From G965195345 sp965277775 (lineage in GTDB: Bacteria; Pseudomonadota; Gammaproteobacteria; CAKMZV01): a stretch of DNA of 64,000 nucleotides. Every line of letters begins with the position of its first letter. Positions within the stretch are counted from its first letter, which is position 1. Both the position numbers and the translations under genes were made by a program. The notes beneath the pieces were generated by a model. The model made no database searches. It saw only the letters and a program-made list of their open reading frames with translations, and had not been told where the DNA came from. The stretch covers positions 310,001-374,000 of the forward strand of contig OZ255843.1 of the NCBI GenBank assembly GCA_965277775.1, written 5' to 3'. Shown in pieces: positions 1 to 8,183 of the stretch.

Positions 1-828
1 GTTGAAGCCACCATGCAAAGCCACTTCATTGCCAATGATTTAATGCTCAATGCCAATGCAAGCATGGCGCTCATCACGGGACCCAATATGGGCGGCAAAT
101 CGACCTTCATGCGCCAGAATGCGCTCATCGCACTGTTGGGTAAATGTGGCAGTTTCGTGCCGGCAAAAAGAGCCCACATTGGCAATATTGACCGCATCTT
201 TACCCGTATTGGCGCCGCTGACGACCTGGCGTCAAACCGCTCCACCTTCATGGTTGAAATGACCGAAACCGCCAACATTTTAAACAATGCCACGCATCGA
301 TCGCTGATCCTAATGGATGAAATCGGCCGAGGCACCTCCACTTTTGACGGTTTATCACTCGCTTGGGCCAGCGCCCTCGCCCTCAGCGACAAGCAAAGCT
401 TGTGTTTATTCGCCACCCATTATTTTGAGCTGACTGTGCTCGAAGAGCAACAACAAAACATCATCAACTTACACTTAAAAGCCAAAGAATTTAAAAATGA
501 AATTCGCTTTTTGTATCAAGTCGAATTAGGCGCCACCAACCAATCCTATGGCTTACAAGTCGCACAATTAGCAGGTGTTCCCCCCAAGGTCATTACATTG
601 GCCAAACACAAGTTGCACGCCTTAGAAAACCAAACCTTGCAGAGCAATCCATTAAACAAAAATCAACCCGACTTATTCGCCTCTTCGGCTGAACCTTTAT
701 CGTATGACGTAAATGAAAATCATGAAAGTCAGGCCATCATTGATGAACTGAGCGAATGCCAAGTCGAAGCGCTGACCCCCTTGCAAGCATTAAATTTTCT
801 AGCCGAGCTCAAAACTCGGTTAAAATAA
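1..828 (+). CDS. mutS: DNA mismatch repair ATPase MutS, C-terminal part (5' end outside window)
   Basis: This is the ATPase and C-terminal part of MutS, which binds mismatches and recruits MutL in methyl-directed repair. The frame is open from base 1 (V-E-A-T before the first ATG at 13), so the real start lies upstream. Visible motifs are Walker A GPNMGGKST near the start, the MutS signature DDLASNRSTFMVEM, and Walker B LILMDEIGRGTST followed by the ATPase His in FATHYFEL. A linker and a short C-terminal helical domain of the tetramerising type follow, ending at TAA 826-828. About 275 of roughly 850 residues are present. The gene looks intact, and the next gene starts 40 bases downstream on the same strand. 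Confidence 0.97.
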   Translation, partial: VEATMQSHFIANDLMLNANASMALITGPNMGGKSTFMRQNALIALLGKCGSFVPAKRAHIGNIDRIFTRIGAADDLASNRSTFMVEMTETANILNNATHRSLILMDEIGRGTSTFDGLSLAWASALALSDKQSLCLFATHYFELTVLEEQQQNIINLHLKAKEFKNEIRFLYQVELGATNQSYGLQVAQLAGVPPKVITLAKHKLHALENQTLQSNPLNKNQPDLFASSAEPLSYDVNENHESQAIIDELSECQVEALTPLQALNFLAELKTRLK

Positions 829-868
829 TTGCGTTCATTCCTAACCCTTCCCAAACACACAGAGAATT

Positions 869-1912
869 ATGCAAAAAAATCCACTTGGAAAAACTGACCT
901 ACACGTTTCAAAAATCTGCCTCGGTACCATGACTTGGGGCGAACAAAACACCGTGAAAGATGCATTTGAGCAGATGGATTACGCCTTAGACCATGGCGTC
1001 AACTTTATTGATACCGCTGAAATGTACGCCGTTCCCCCGCGTGAGCCCACTTGCGGATTAACTGAAACCTACCTTGGACAATGGTTGGCTGAAACCAAAC
1101 GCCGAGACGACATCGTCCTCGCGACCAAAATGGCCGGACCTGGACTGACTTGGATACGTGAAGCACGCGGATTGGTTGGTGATGACATTGAAAGCGCCAT
1201 TGACGGCTCATTAAAACGACTACAGACTGACGTCATCGACTTGTATCAAATCCATTGGCCACAAAGAACAGTGCAATTGTGGGGCAGACAAAACTATCAT
1301 GAATCCATGGTCGCCCCGCAAGCCGCAGAGCAATTAGAAGCGTTCTATCGCGCCTTAGCACGCATCCAAAAGAGCGGCAAAGTCCGCCATTTTGGCTTGT
1401 CAAACGAATCCCCTTGGGGCGTCATGAAATACCAACAGCTCACTGAAAAACATCAGCTACCCGCCATGGTATCCATTCAAAACGCCTACTCCATCTTAAG
1501 ACGCGATTTTGAAGTGGGCTTGAGCGAAATTGCTTTGTATGAAAAGATTGGGCTATTGGCGTACTCACCTCTTTGTGGCGGTGTGATGAGTGGCAAATAC
1601 TTAAACAACCAAATGCCCGAAGGCTCGCGCTTTAAATTGTTCCCAGATTTGATGGGTTATTACAAAAATGATCGCACCACCGAAGCACTTAAGCTGTATT
1701 TGGCTTTGGCTGAGGAATTGAACATCAGCCTCACCCAATTGGCATTGGCCTACGTCAACGACAGACCCTTTATGACCTCAAACATCATCGGTGCCACTAC
1801 GCTTGAGCAACTTGAAGAAAACATCAGCTCAGCCGACATCAGCCTCAGCGAAGAATCATTGAAAAGAATTGATGAAATCTTCACCCAATGGCCCAATCCA
1901 GGTAATTATTAA
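869..1912 (+). CDS. tas: Tas-like NADP(H)-dependent aldo/keto reductase
   Basis: The 347-aa protein is an aldo/keto reductase, a TIM-barrel NADP(H) oxidoreductase. It opens with the family pattern LGKTDLHVSKICLGTMTWG. The catalytic Asp and Tyr are in NFIDTAEMYAVP, the catalytic Lys is in VLATKMAG, and the cofactor-binding end reads NIIGATTLEQLEENI. The unusual insert MYAVPPREPTCGLTE and the overall length match E. coli Tas closely, so this subfamily is preferred over generic AKRs. Its physiological substrate is not known. The start is the only good ATG, with a weak GAGA 5 bases before it. It lies 40 bases downstream of mutS and may be cotranscribed, but I see no functional link. Confidence 0.9.
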   Translation: MQKNPLGKTDLHVSKICLGTMTWGEQNTVKDAFEQMDYALDHGVNFIDTAEMYAVPPREPTCGLTETYLGQWLAETKRRDDIVLATKMAGPGLTWIREARGLVGDDIESAIDGSLKRLQTDVIDLYQIHWPQRTVQLWGRQNYHESMVAPQAAEQLEAFYRALARIQKSGKVRHFGLSNESPWGVMKYQQLTEKHQLPAMVSIQNAYSILRRDFEVGLSEIALYEKIGLLAYSPLCGGVMSGKYLNNQMPEGSRFKLFPDLMGYYKNDRTTEALKLYLALAEELNISLTQLALAYVNDRPFMTSNIIGATTLEQLEENISSADISLSEESLKRIDEIFTQWPNPGNY

Positions 1913-1926
1913 GCACTGGCTTGCAT

Positions 1927-1965
1927 AAAAAAAGGCTTCTAAAACGAATGACCGCTTTAGAAGCC
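1927..1965 (-). terminator. Rho-independent terminator for tRNA-Pro
   Basis: Read on the minus strand, a perfect 10-bp stem (GGCTTCTAAA pairing with TTTAGAAGCC, 1934-1943 with 1956-1965) and a 12-base loop are followed directly by seven T residues (1927-1933). It lies 14 bases beyond the tRNA 3' end. On the plus strand no T-run follows the stem, so it serves the tRNA rather than the aldo/keto reductase gene. Confidence 0.88.
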
Positions 1966-1979
1966 CTGACAAGTTTATC

Positions 1980-2056
1980 TGGTCGGGACGGCAAGATTTG
2001 AACTTGCGACCCCCACAACCCCATTGTGGTGCGCTACCAAGCTGCGCTACGCCCCG
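1980..2056 (-). tRNA. tRNA-Pro (anticodon GGG)
   Basis: The 77-nt minus-strand sequence folds as a cloverleaf. The acceptor stem is CGGGGCG paired with CGTCCCG, with C at position 1 as in bacterial tRNA-Pro. The D-stem is GCGC/GCGC. The anticodon stem CCACA/TGTGG encloses loop ATGGGGT, giving anticodon GGG, which reads CCC. The T-arm contains GTTCAAATC, and the CCA end is encoded (1980-1982). A terminator lies just downstream. Confidence 0.96.
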
Positions 2057-2171
2057 TCTTTCAAAGCGTGGTATTGTAATCTTTATTGCCCGCAATCGGG
2101 CTGTTATTTAGTCACCAAGCAGAGACTTGTTTATCATCGCCAATGCCGATCAATCCCAAAATGCATCAGAA

Positions 2172-2393
2172 TCAATCCTTCTTTGGTGGCACAGGGTCGT
2201 AACCAAAACCACCCCAAGGATGACAACGCAACAACCTGCGCCCGCCCAAATACATACCCTTGAACACCCCGTGCACCTCAAGCGACTCAATCATATACGC
2301 CGAACAAGTGGGCTCAAATCGACAACTTGATCTAAAGATCGGGCTGATCACCCATTGATAACCCTTAACCAAAATAATGAGAAACTGCCTCAT
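2172..2393 (-). CDS. yidD: Membrane protein insertion efficiency factor YidD
   Basis: This small inner-membrane-associated protein belongs to the YidD (UPF0161) family, which assists YidC/Sec-dependent membrane insertion. The family core is complete: LVKGYQWVISP, then SCRFEPTCSAYMIESL with its cysteines, then GGRRLLRCHPWGGFGYDPVP. From the ATG at 2391-2393 the protein is 73 aa. A TTG two codons upstream (2397-2399) is also possible; neither has a clear Shine-Dalgarno. In many gammaproteobacteria yidD sits between rnpA and yidC. Here it stands alone, between the fghA gene (68 bases upstream) and tRNA-Pro. Confidence 0.92.
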   Translation of the reverse strand: MRQFLIILVKGYQWVISPIFRSSCRFEPTCSAYMIESLEVHGVFKGMYLGGRRLLRCHPWGGFGYDPVPPKKD

Positions 2394-2460
2394 AACCAAA
2401 GGCGAAATGATGGCTGAATGGCTGTCAGCCTAGTGCCTTAGAGCCACACCACGCATCAAT

Positions 2461-3315
2461 CTATTCAGCCTGATTGAGGTGTTGTTGATGCCAGCGCATG
2501 TGCTCACCAATGAACGTTGCAATGAAATGATAACTGTGGTCATAACCTTCTTGAAAGCGCACTTCCAACGACACACCCTTTTCTTGCGCCACCTTCATTA
2601 AATCCTCACTCAGCAATTCATGCGGATAAAACTCATCGTCCAATCCCTGATCAATCAACAATGCCGGGTGTTTTGCACCCGCCTCAATCAATGCACAAGC
2701 ATCATACTGACTCCACTGCGCTTGATCAACCCCCAAATAACCAGTAAAAGCCTTGATGCCCCAAGGGCTGACCATGGGATGACAAATGGGTGAAAAAGCC
2801 GACACCGAAGTGAATACGTCAGGATTTTTCAAACCAATGGTCAACGCCCCGTGTCCACCCATCGAATGGCCACTAATCGACTGCTTCCCACTCAATGGCA
2901 AATTCAACGCTTGCAACACCTGCGGCAACTCCTGCGTGATGTAATCATACATTTGAAAATGGGTATCCCACGGCGATTGCGTCGCATTGAGATAAAACCC
3001 AGCGGCTTGACCAAAATCATAGTTCTCATCATCGGGCACGGCTTCACCGCGCGGACTGGTATCAGGAATGATCAAGGCTAATCCCAATTCAGCCGCATAT
3101 CTTTGCGCCCCTGCTTTGGTCCGAAAATTATCATCGCTACAAGTCAAACCCGACAGCCAATACAAGGCATGAACTGGCGCACTACTTGCCTGATTAGGCA
3201 GATACACGCTGAACTGCATTGAACACTGACAGACTTGAGAATCGTGCTGATAACGCGTTAAAAAACCGTCAAACTCTTTAACCGACTCAACGGCCTTGAT
3301 ATTAAATTGACTCAT
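2461..3315 (-). CDS. fghA: S-formylglutathione hydrolase
   Basis: The 284-aa cytosolic serine esterase hydrolyses S-formylglutathione to formate and glutathione, the second step of glutathione-dependent formaldehyde detoxification. The esterase D fold is shown by YWLSGLTCSDDNF and the nucleophile elbow GHSMGGHGA (Ser151). The acid lies in IDQGLDDEFY (around Asp226-227) and the catalytic His is in YDHSYHF (His260). The length matches FrmB/YeiG/FghA. It starts 2 bases after the frmA stop codon, so the pair is one operon and probably translationally coupled; no strong separate ribosome site is visible. Confidence 0.95.
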   Translation of the reverse strand: MSQFNIKAVESVKEFDGFLTRYQHDSQVCQCSMQFSVYLPNQASSAPVHALYWLSGLTCSDDNFRTKAGAQRYAAELGLALIIPDTSPRGEAVPDDENYDFGQAAGFYLNATQSPWDTHFQMYDYITQELPQVLQALNLPLSGKQSISGHSMGGHGALTIGLKNPDVFTSVSAFSPICHPMVSPWGIKAFTGYLGVDQAQWSQYDACALIEAGAKHPALLIDQGLDDEFYPHELLSEDLMKVAQEKGVSLEVRFQEGYDHSYHFIATFIGEHMRWHQQHLNQAE

Positions 3316-3317
3316 CG

Positions 3318-4427
3318 TTAAAAAATGATCACAGAACGAATGCTTTTGCCTTCGTGCATCAAATCAAAGGCTCGATTGATGTCCTCCAAAGGCATCTCGT
3401 GCGTCACCATTGGATCAATTTGAATCTCGCCTTCCATGTACTTATCGACATAGCCAGGCAACTGCGTGCGACCTTTAACGCCACCAAAAGCCGTCCCCTT
3501 CCAAGTCCGACCAGTCACCAACTGGAACGGCCGAGTGCTGATCTCCTGACCTTCACCTGCCACACCGATGACCGTAGAAACGCCCCAACCCATATGGGTA
3601 CACTCCAACGCTGCCCGCATTACATTGACATTGCCAATACACTCAAAAGAATAATCTGCACCACCATTGGTCAACTCAACAATGACTTCCTGAATAGGTA
3701 CACTGTGATCCAAAGGATTGATGCAATCGGTCGCACCCAAAGCGCGTGCCATCTCAAATTTCTCAGGATTGGTATCCACCGCAATAATGCGCGACGCTTT
3801 AGCCATCACCGCACCTTGAACCACACTCAAACCAATGCCACCAAGACCAAAAACCGCCACCGTTGAACCTGCCGTCACTTTTGCCGTATTCAAAACCGCA
3901 CCAATGCCCGTGGTAATACCACAGCCCAACAAACAAACCTTCTCCAAAGGTGCTTGCTTGTTGATTTTGGCCAAAGCAATCTCAGGCACAACCGTGTATT
4001 CAGAAAACGTTGAAGTGCCCATGTAATGGAAAATAGGCTTGCCATTCTTAGAGAAACGACGCGTGCCATCAGGCATATAGCCCGTCCACACCGTGCTCGC
4101 AATCGACTGACACAAATTGGTTTTATCTGACTGACAGAAAGCACAAGTGCCACACTCAGGGATATAAAGCGGAATCACATGATCACCAGGCTTGACCGAA
4201 GTCACACCTTCACCGCATTCAACCACCACACAGCCACCCTCATGCCCCAAGACACAAGGAAAAGACGCCTCAGGGTCAGTGCCCGACAAAGTGAAAGCAT
4301 CGGTATGACAAACACCTGTTGCCACAACCTTCAATAAAACCTCTCCCTTCTTAGGACCCTCAATGTCAATTTCTTCAATTTCTAAAGGCTTTTTCGCCTC
4401 CCAAGCAACCGCTGCACGTGTTTTCAT
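3318..4427 (-). CDS. frmA: S-(hydroxymethyl)glutathione dehydrogenase (class III alcohol dehydrogenase)
   Basis: The 369-aa zinc enzyme oxidises S-hydroxymethylglutathione, formed spontaneously from formaldehyde and glutathione, to S-formylglutathione using NAD. Catalytic-zinc ligands are Cys40 (GVCHTD) and His62 (GHEGG), with the third in the LLGCGITTG region. The structural zinc is held by Cys92, Cys95, Cys98 and Cys106 (CGTCAFCQSDKTNLC). The Rossmann motif is FGLGGIGLSV. A strong ribosome site AAAGGAGA lies about 6 bases before the ATG and a promoter lies upstream at 4473-4501. It leads the frmA-fghA operon. No frmR-type repressor gene is adjacent. Confidence 0.97.
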   Translation of the reverse strand: MKTRAAVAWEAKKPLEIEEIDIEGPKKGEVLLKVVATGVCHTDAFTLSGTDPEASFPCVLGHEGGCVVVECGEGVTSVKPGDHVIPLYIPECGTCAFCQSDKTNLCQSIASTVWTGYMPDGTRRFSKNGKPIFHYMGTSTFSEYTVVPEIALAKINKQAPLEKVCLLGCGITTGIGAVLNTAKVTAGSTVAVFGLGGIGLSVVQGAVMAKASRIIAVDTNPEKFEMARALGATDCINPLDHSVPIQEVIVELTNGGADYSFECIGNVNVMRAALECTHMGWGVSTVIGVAGEGQEISTRPFQLVTGRTWKGTAFGGVKGRTQLPGYVDKYMEGEIQIDPMVTHEMPLEDINRAFDLMHEGKSIRSVIIF

Positions 4428-4472
4428 AATCGTCTCCTTTAATTAAAACATTAATTTGGTAATAGACCCAGC

Positions 4473-4501
4473 ATTGTAATTCACTTTGATTGAATACTCA
4501 A
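4473..4501 (-). promoter_or_regulatory. Predicted sigma-70 promoter of frmA-fghA
   Basis: On the minus strand a -35 box TTGAGT (4496-4501) and a -10 box TACAAT (4473-4478) are separated by exactly 17 bases. They sit about 45 bases upstream of the frmA ATG. Nothing else in the 4428-4650 intergenic region stands out. Confidence 0.6.
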
Positions 4502-4650
4502 ACAAACCACCCAAGACCCATACAAAACCAGCACCTAGCCCATTTAAACCATTGCTTGTAACAGCATGGACATGTCGAAAACAATCAAATATCCGCCTTT
4601 CTCAGATGCCCATGCACACTTAAAACCGCCACCTCAATTTAGAACAAGTT

Positions 4651-5460
4651 CTAATCATCAACATTAATCATACCATTAGCTTTTGGATTAAAGCTTTTAG
4701 GAAATTTGGTTTTATTATTGAATTTTGCCTCATTGAAAATTGCCCCCTTCAAATCTGCGCCTGTTAAATCTGCAAACTCTAAATTCGCACCTCTAAACTT
4801 TGCACCGCTTAAATCCATACCTTTCAATGGCGCTTTTATTAGTAAAGCTCTTTGATAATTACTCGGTATCCTACCCCCCTCTTCAAGTGGCTTGCTATTT
4901 ACATCAACTGGTGTTAGGTCAAGATTTCGAGTTGCAGAATCAATTTGAGCATTAAATATTTTGGTCTGTTTTTTTAATAGTCCTAATTGCATAAGACCAG
5001 CATAACGCCTTTTAAATTCATTACTTGTTATCATGTCCAAACCGTGATTTAACATACTTGTCAACGTGTTGATTTGAGTTTTTTCTATTTGCTCCTGGGT
5101 TTTTTCTATCTGCTCCTGGGTTTTTTCTATCTGCTCTGTAGTTTTTTCTATTTGTACACGTGTGTCGTGCGTTCTAAATAACCACAAAATAAACAGTGTG
5201 GGTAAGGCAAGAAATATGGTTGTCAGGCTTGAATCTAACCATTTACCTTTTTCTATGCCAATATTTTTTTTAAATTGAGCGACTTCTCCAAAAGGGTATA
5301 AAGATGGTAGCCATGCTTCATCAACAAACCACCACAGCGCTAAACAAACTCCTAAACCAGCAAAAATTATCAATGCCCCCACTCGATATTTCAGTAGCAA
5401 CCGCTTAATGAAATTGTATTTCTCTGTGTTGTTATTATCTGGTTCTGTGGTTGTATTCAT
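4651..5460 (-). CDS. Membrane-anchored pentapeptide-repeat protein (short paralogue)
   Basis: The 269-aa protein starts MNTTTEP, like its larger neighbour. It has two hydrophobic helices (about residues 28-47 and 82-96). A coiled-coil-like stretch of near-identical heptads (EQIEKTQ, about 104-131) follows, then a conserved block (FKRRYAGLMQLG, about 149-160). It ends with a short run of pentapeptide repeats (LSGAKFRGANLEFADLTGAD, about 218-245) and a tail KFPKSFNPKANGM shared with the paralogue. Pentapeptide repeats fold as a right-handed beta-helix, but here there are too few for more than about two coils. Function is unknown. It looks like a trimmed duplicate of the 5639-7441 gene; a membrane-tethered scaffold role is only inference. 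Confidence 0.8.
   Translation of the reverse strand: MNTTTEPDNNNTEKYNFIKRLLLKYRVGALIIFAGLGVCLALWWFVDEAWLPSLYPFGEVAQFKKNIGIEKGKWLDSSLTTIFLALPTLFILWLFRTHDTRVQIEKTTEQIEKTQEQIEKTQEQIEKTQINTLTSMLNHGLDMITSNEFKRRYAGLMQLGLLKKQTKIFNAQIDSATRNLDLTPVDVNSKPLEEGGRIPSNYQRALLIKAPLKGMDLSGAKFRGANLEFADLTGADLKGAIFNEAKFNNKTKFPKSFNPKANGMINVDD
5078..5161. repeat. 21-bp tandem repeat encoding EQIEKTQ heptads
   Basis: Four consecutive 21-bp units begin at 5078, 5099, 5120 and 5141. The second and third are near-identical and the fourth is diverged. They lengthen the coiled-coil linker of the short pentapeptide-repeat protein by whole heptads. The paralogue at 5639-7441 has only one such unit. Confidence 0.85.
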
Positions 5461-5638
5461 CTGGATTTTCTCAATAGGTTGTTTTCAAATTATTTAGGTT
5501 TAGGTAAAGTCGTCCTGAATTGAAAGATTTTATACAATTTATATGTGTTAACGTGTTGCTAACTACATGTGTAGAAAATTGACTTAACAACACTTTTAAA
5601 TATTATATTTTGGGTAACATTGATCAATGCAATATGCG

Positions 5639-7441
5639 TTATTCATCAGATTGCTCATCGTCTTCATCTGAATCGCCAACCCAAATCATGCCTTCAGCAT
5701 TGGGATCAAAATCATCTGGGAGTTTGGTTCTGTCATTGTATTTTGCTCCTGTTAAAGTTGCACCTGTTAAATAAGCATCTGTCAAATCTGAACCGCTCAA
5801 ATCTACATCTGTCAAAATTGAACCTATTAAATTTGCATTGCACAATTTTGCATTAGTCAAATTTGCACTACTAAAAACTATATCAATCATATCTACATCA
5901 CTTAAATTTGCTCCATTCAAGTCCGCATTAGTCAAATCTGCGCCTGACAACTTTGCACCCTCTAAACTTGCACTTGATAAATCTGCACCTACCAATTTTG
6001 CATTTTTCAAATCTGCGTCTGTTAAACTTGCACTGCTCAAATCTGCATCTGTTAAATCCACATCATTTAATTTTGCTCCATTCAAGTCCGCATTAGTCAA
6101 GTCTGCTCCGTTCAATTTTGAGTTTTTAAATTCTGAATTAGCTAGTACTGCCTCTCTCAAATCTGCTCCTGCCAAATTTGCACCTGTCAAGTCTGCATCT
6201 GTTAAGTCTGTTCCGCTCAAAACTGCACCATTTAAATCTACACTACTCAAATTTGCGTCTCTTAGATATGTCTCTCTCAAGATTGCATTACTCAAATTTG
6301 TATCACTTAGATTTACATTTCTCAAATCCGCTCCACTCAAATTTGTACCACTTAGATTTACTTTACCCAAATTTGCACCACTCAAATTAGCACCACTTAG
6401 TATTACTTTACCCAAATCTGCACCACTCAAATTTGCATTGCCCAAATTTGTACCACCCAAATTTGCACCACTCAAAACAGCCTCGGTTAAATCTGCCTCT
6501 GTCAGATCAGCGCCTCTCAATTCTGCATCGTTTAAATCTATCTTTCTCAAATATGCATTCATGAGTAAAGCCCTCTGATAATCATTTGGCACTATATCCT
6601 CCTCATCAGATAGTGGCTTTCCATCTAAATCAAGTGGTTTTAGGTCAAGATTGCGAGTTGCAGAATTAATTTGAGCATTAAATTTGGCGGTCTGTTTCCT
6701 TAATTGTCCCAGTTGGATGAGGCCAGCATAGCGCCTTTTAAAATCATCACTTGTTATCATATCCATAGCATGGGACAATATGCTTGTCAGCGTGTTGTTT
6801 TGGGTTTCTTCTATCTGCTCACGCGTGTCATTTGTTCTCAAAACCCATAACACAAAAAGTGTTGGTAAAGCAAGGAGTAACGTCGTTAGGCTGGAGTTTA
6901 ACCAATTATCTTTAACTCTAACTTGACCTATATCTATATCTATATCTATATCTATACCGATAACATTTTTAAATTGAACGATATCTCCAAATATAGGTAG
7001 TGAAGGTAACCATGTTTTATCTATATCTATACCGATAGCATTTTTAATTTGAGCGATTTCTCCAAATATAGGTGGTGAAGGTAACCAAGACCGATCAACA
7101 TACCACCAAAGCACCAAAGCAATCCCTAAAATTGCTGATATTATTAACAACCGCTCACGATTGACTAATATCCATTTTTTGATAGCGCTATACCCGCTAA
7201 AACGCCTCAGAATTATAACAATAGCGGTGATAGTTACGATCATTAAGAATCGTCCAATCCATAGCTTGCTGTCTTGACTATAAGGCCACAGATTATATAG
7301 AATCCATGCACTTAACAAACCAGACAACCACCATTTAAAAGTTATGAATACTTTTTTACATAATTTAAGAGCATGTTTAATTTTCTCAAAAATGCTTTTT
7401 TCCTCTGTTTTGTTATTTTCTGGTTCAGTGGTTGTATTCAT
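5639..7441 (-). CDS. Membrane-anchored pentapeptide-repeat protein (long paralogue)
   Basis: The 600-aa protein has four hydrophobic segments (about residues 34-50, 62-78, 97-114 and 184-202). A linker conserved with the shorter neighbour (DFKRRYAGLIQLG) follows. Roughly 54 pentapeptide repeats of the A(D/N)LXX type run from about 302 to 575 (LSGANLGGTNLGNANLSGAD and similar). The tail is KLPDDFDPNAEGM plus an acidic end. Such a run should form a long right-handed quadrilateral beta-helix. Between membrane segments 3 and 4 a 25-residue unit (WLPSxPIFGxIxQxKNxIGIDID) is tandemly duplicated and ends in a DIDIDIDI stretch from a hexanucleotide repeat. The leader before the ATG (TTGAGAAAATCC) is shared with the short paralogue. 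Function is unknown. Confidence 0.82.
   Translation of the reverse strand: MNTTTEPENNKTEEKSIFEKIKHALKLCKKVFITFKWWLSGLLSAWILYNLWPYSQDSKLWIGRFLMIVTITAIVIILRRFSGYSAIKKWILVNRERLLIISAILGIALVLWWYVDRSWLPSPPIFGEIAQIKNAIGIDIDKTWLPSLPIFGDIVQFKNVIGIDIDIDIDIGQVRVKDNWLNSSLTTLLLALPTLFVLWVLRTNDTREQIEETQNNTLTSILSHAMDMITSDDFKRRYAGLIQLGQLRKQTAKFNAQINSATRNLDLKPLDLDGKPLSDEEDIVPNDYQRALLMNAYLRKIDLNDAELRGADLTEADLTEAVLSGANLGGTNLGNANLSGADLGKVILSGANLSGANLGKVNLSGTNLSGADLRNVNLSDTNLSNAILRETYLRDANLSSVDLNGAVLSGTDLTDADLTGANLAGADLREAVLANSEFKNSKLNGADLTNADLNGAKLNDVDLTDADLSSASLTDADLKNAKLVGADLSSASLEGAKLSGADLTNADLNGANLSDVDMIDIVFSSANLTNAKLCNANLIGSILTDVDLSGSDLTDAYLTGATLTGAKYNDRTKLPDDFDPNAEGMIWVGDSDEDDEQSDE
6929..6958. repeat. TATATC hexanucleotide microsatellite
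   Basis: Four perfect TATATC units (6929-6952) and one degenerate unit are read on the minus strand as alternating Asp-Ile. Because the unit is six bases, copy changes add or remove two residues without shifting the frame. Confidence 0.85.
6953..7102. repeat. 75-bp tandem duplication inside the long pentapeptide gene
   Basis: Two adjacent 75-bp units, aligned from the TATACCGATA at 6953 and at 7028, encode two versions of the 25-residue WLPSxPIFGxIxQxKN segment. The short paralogue has a single diverged copy (WLPSLYPFGEVAQFKKNIGI), so the duplication arose after the paralogues split. Confidence 0.8.
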
Positions 7442-7590
7442 TGGGATTTTCTCAAAAGGTTGGCTTAGTATTTAGTGGTGGTCTGCAAATATGGATTTTA
7501 TTCAAACCATCCGTGATTCGAATTGTATTTTAAGGATGTTTTGGTTGTATGATGGGTTGTTTTTGTTTGGTTTTTCCTAAAAGGTATGGC

Positions 7591-8178
7591 TTAACGACTG
7601 ATTAATATTGGGGTGGCCTTGATGAGTCCTACTCTATCTTCATTAATTTTATTGCTCAAAGCACAAATCACACTGTTGAGCTGGTTAAATTTGGTGTGGG
7701 TTGGCTTTAATGCCAACAAACTTGCTAAACCGATGGTTTGTTGTTTCGGAATTTCTTTATTTAATATGGACGTTGGCAATACATAAAAATCCCACTGAGA
7801 TAAATCCAAAGGGTTCAAGACATTACGATCTTTTGTTGTTAGTAGGCAGAATACGTAGATATCCGATGGTCTGGACGTTGAATGATTAACGGTACGATGA
7901 CCTTGTGGATCTAAAAGATATTTAGCAGGCTTAATCCCAAATTGAATCTTTGAGAATGTTGACTTGTCATCGTGCCATGTTTGGATATAAGCCGCTGATT
8001 TAACTTCTATCTTTAGGCCATTTTGGGTTACGAGATCATAATCTTCCCACTCAACACGGGCATCTTGATGCCCAATAGCCTGTGACACGATATATTCGGC
8101 CAATATGCCTCGTTCTCGATTACACAAATGATCAGAATATGCCCATTTCCAGAAGCTGAATTGATCAATAAAATTCAT
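7591..8178 (-). CDS. Putative PD-(D/E)XK-like nuclease, last gene of the unnamed four-gene operon
   Basis: The 195-aa protein is not recognised as a named family. Residues 23-62 look like a PD-(D/E)XK nuclease core: a helix with Glu28 (RGILAEYIV), then WEDYDLV (Asp46 or Asp48), then LKIEVKSAAY, which supplies the E-x-K (Glu58, Lys60). The fold assignment is inference from this motif spacing. The remainder (YVFCLLTTKDRN, WDFYVLPTSIL) resembles the strands that follow the core in small restriction-endonuclease-like proteins. The ATG has AGGA about 10 bases upstream and lies 5 bases after the preceding stop, so it is cotranscribed with the 8184-9005 gene. It closes the operon. Confidence 0.7.
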   Translation of the reverse strand: MNFIDQFSFWKWAYSDHLCNRERGILAEYIVSQAIGHQDARVEWEDYDLVTQNGLKIEVKSAAYIQTWHDDKSTFSKIQFGIKPAKYLLDPQGHRTVNHSTSRPSDIYVFCLLTTKDRNVLNPLDLSQWDFYVLPTSILNKEIPKQQTIGLASLLALKPTHTKFNQLNSVICALSNKINEDRVGLIKATPILISR

Positions 8179-8183
8179 TTAAG

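Noticed and set aside
1856..2095. Small minus-strand frame over the tRNA-Pro gene (with RRGVAQLGSAPQWGCGGRKF)
   Set aside because: It is the conceptual translation of the tRNA itself; the cloverleaf explains the sequence.
2085..2110. GCCCG-CAAT-CGGGC hairpin between tRNA-Pro and yidD as a terminator
   Set aside because: The stem is only 5 bp and neither strand has a following T-run.
5838..6578. 246-codon plus-strand frame antisense to the long pentapeptide-repeat gene
   Set aside because: The pentapeptide code (GCN-GAY/AAY-YTN) gives a stop-free antisense with a repetitive KFAxLKSA pattern. It is periodic by construction, not a protein.
7500..7530. GATTCGAA near 7515 as a possible att copy of the tRNA-Ser T-loop
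   Set aside because: Only about eight bases match, which is expected by chance, and no integrase gene is present.
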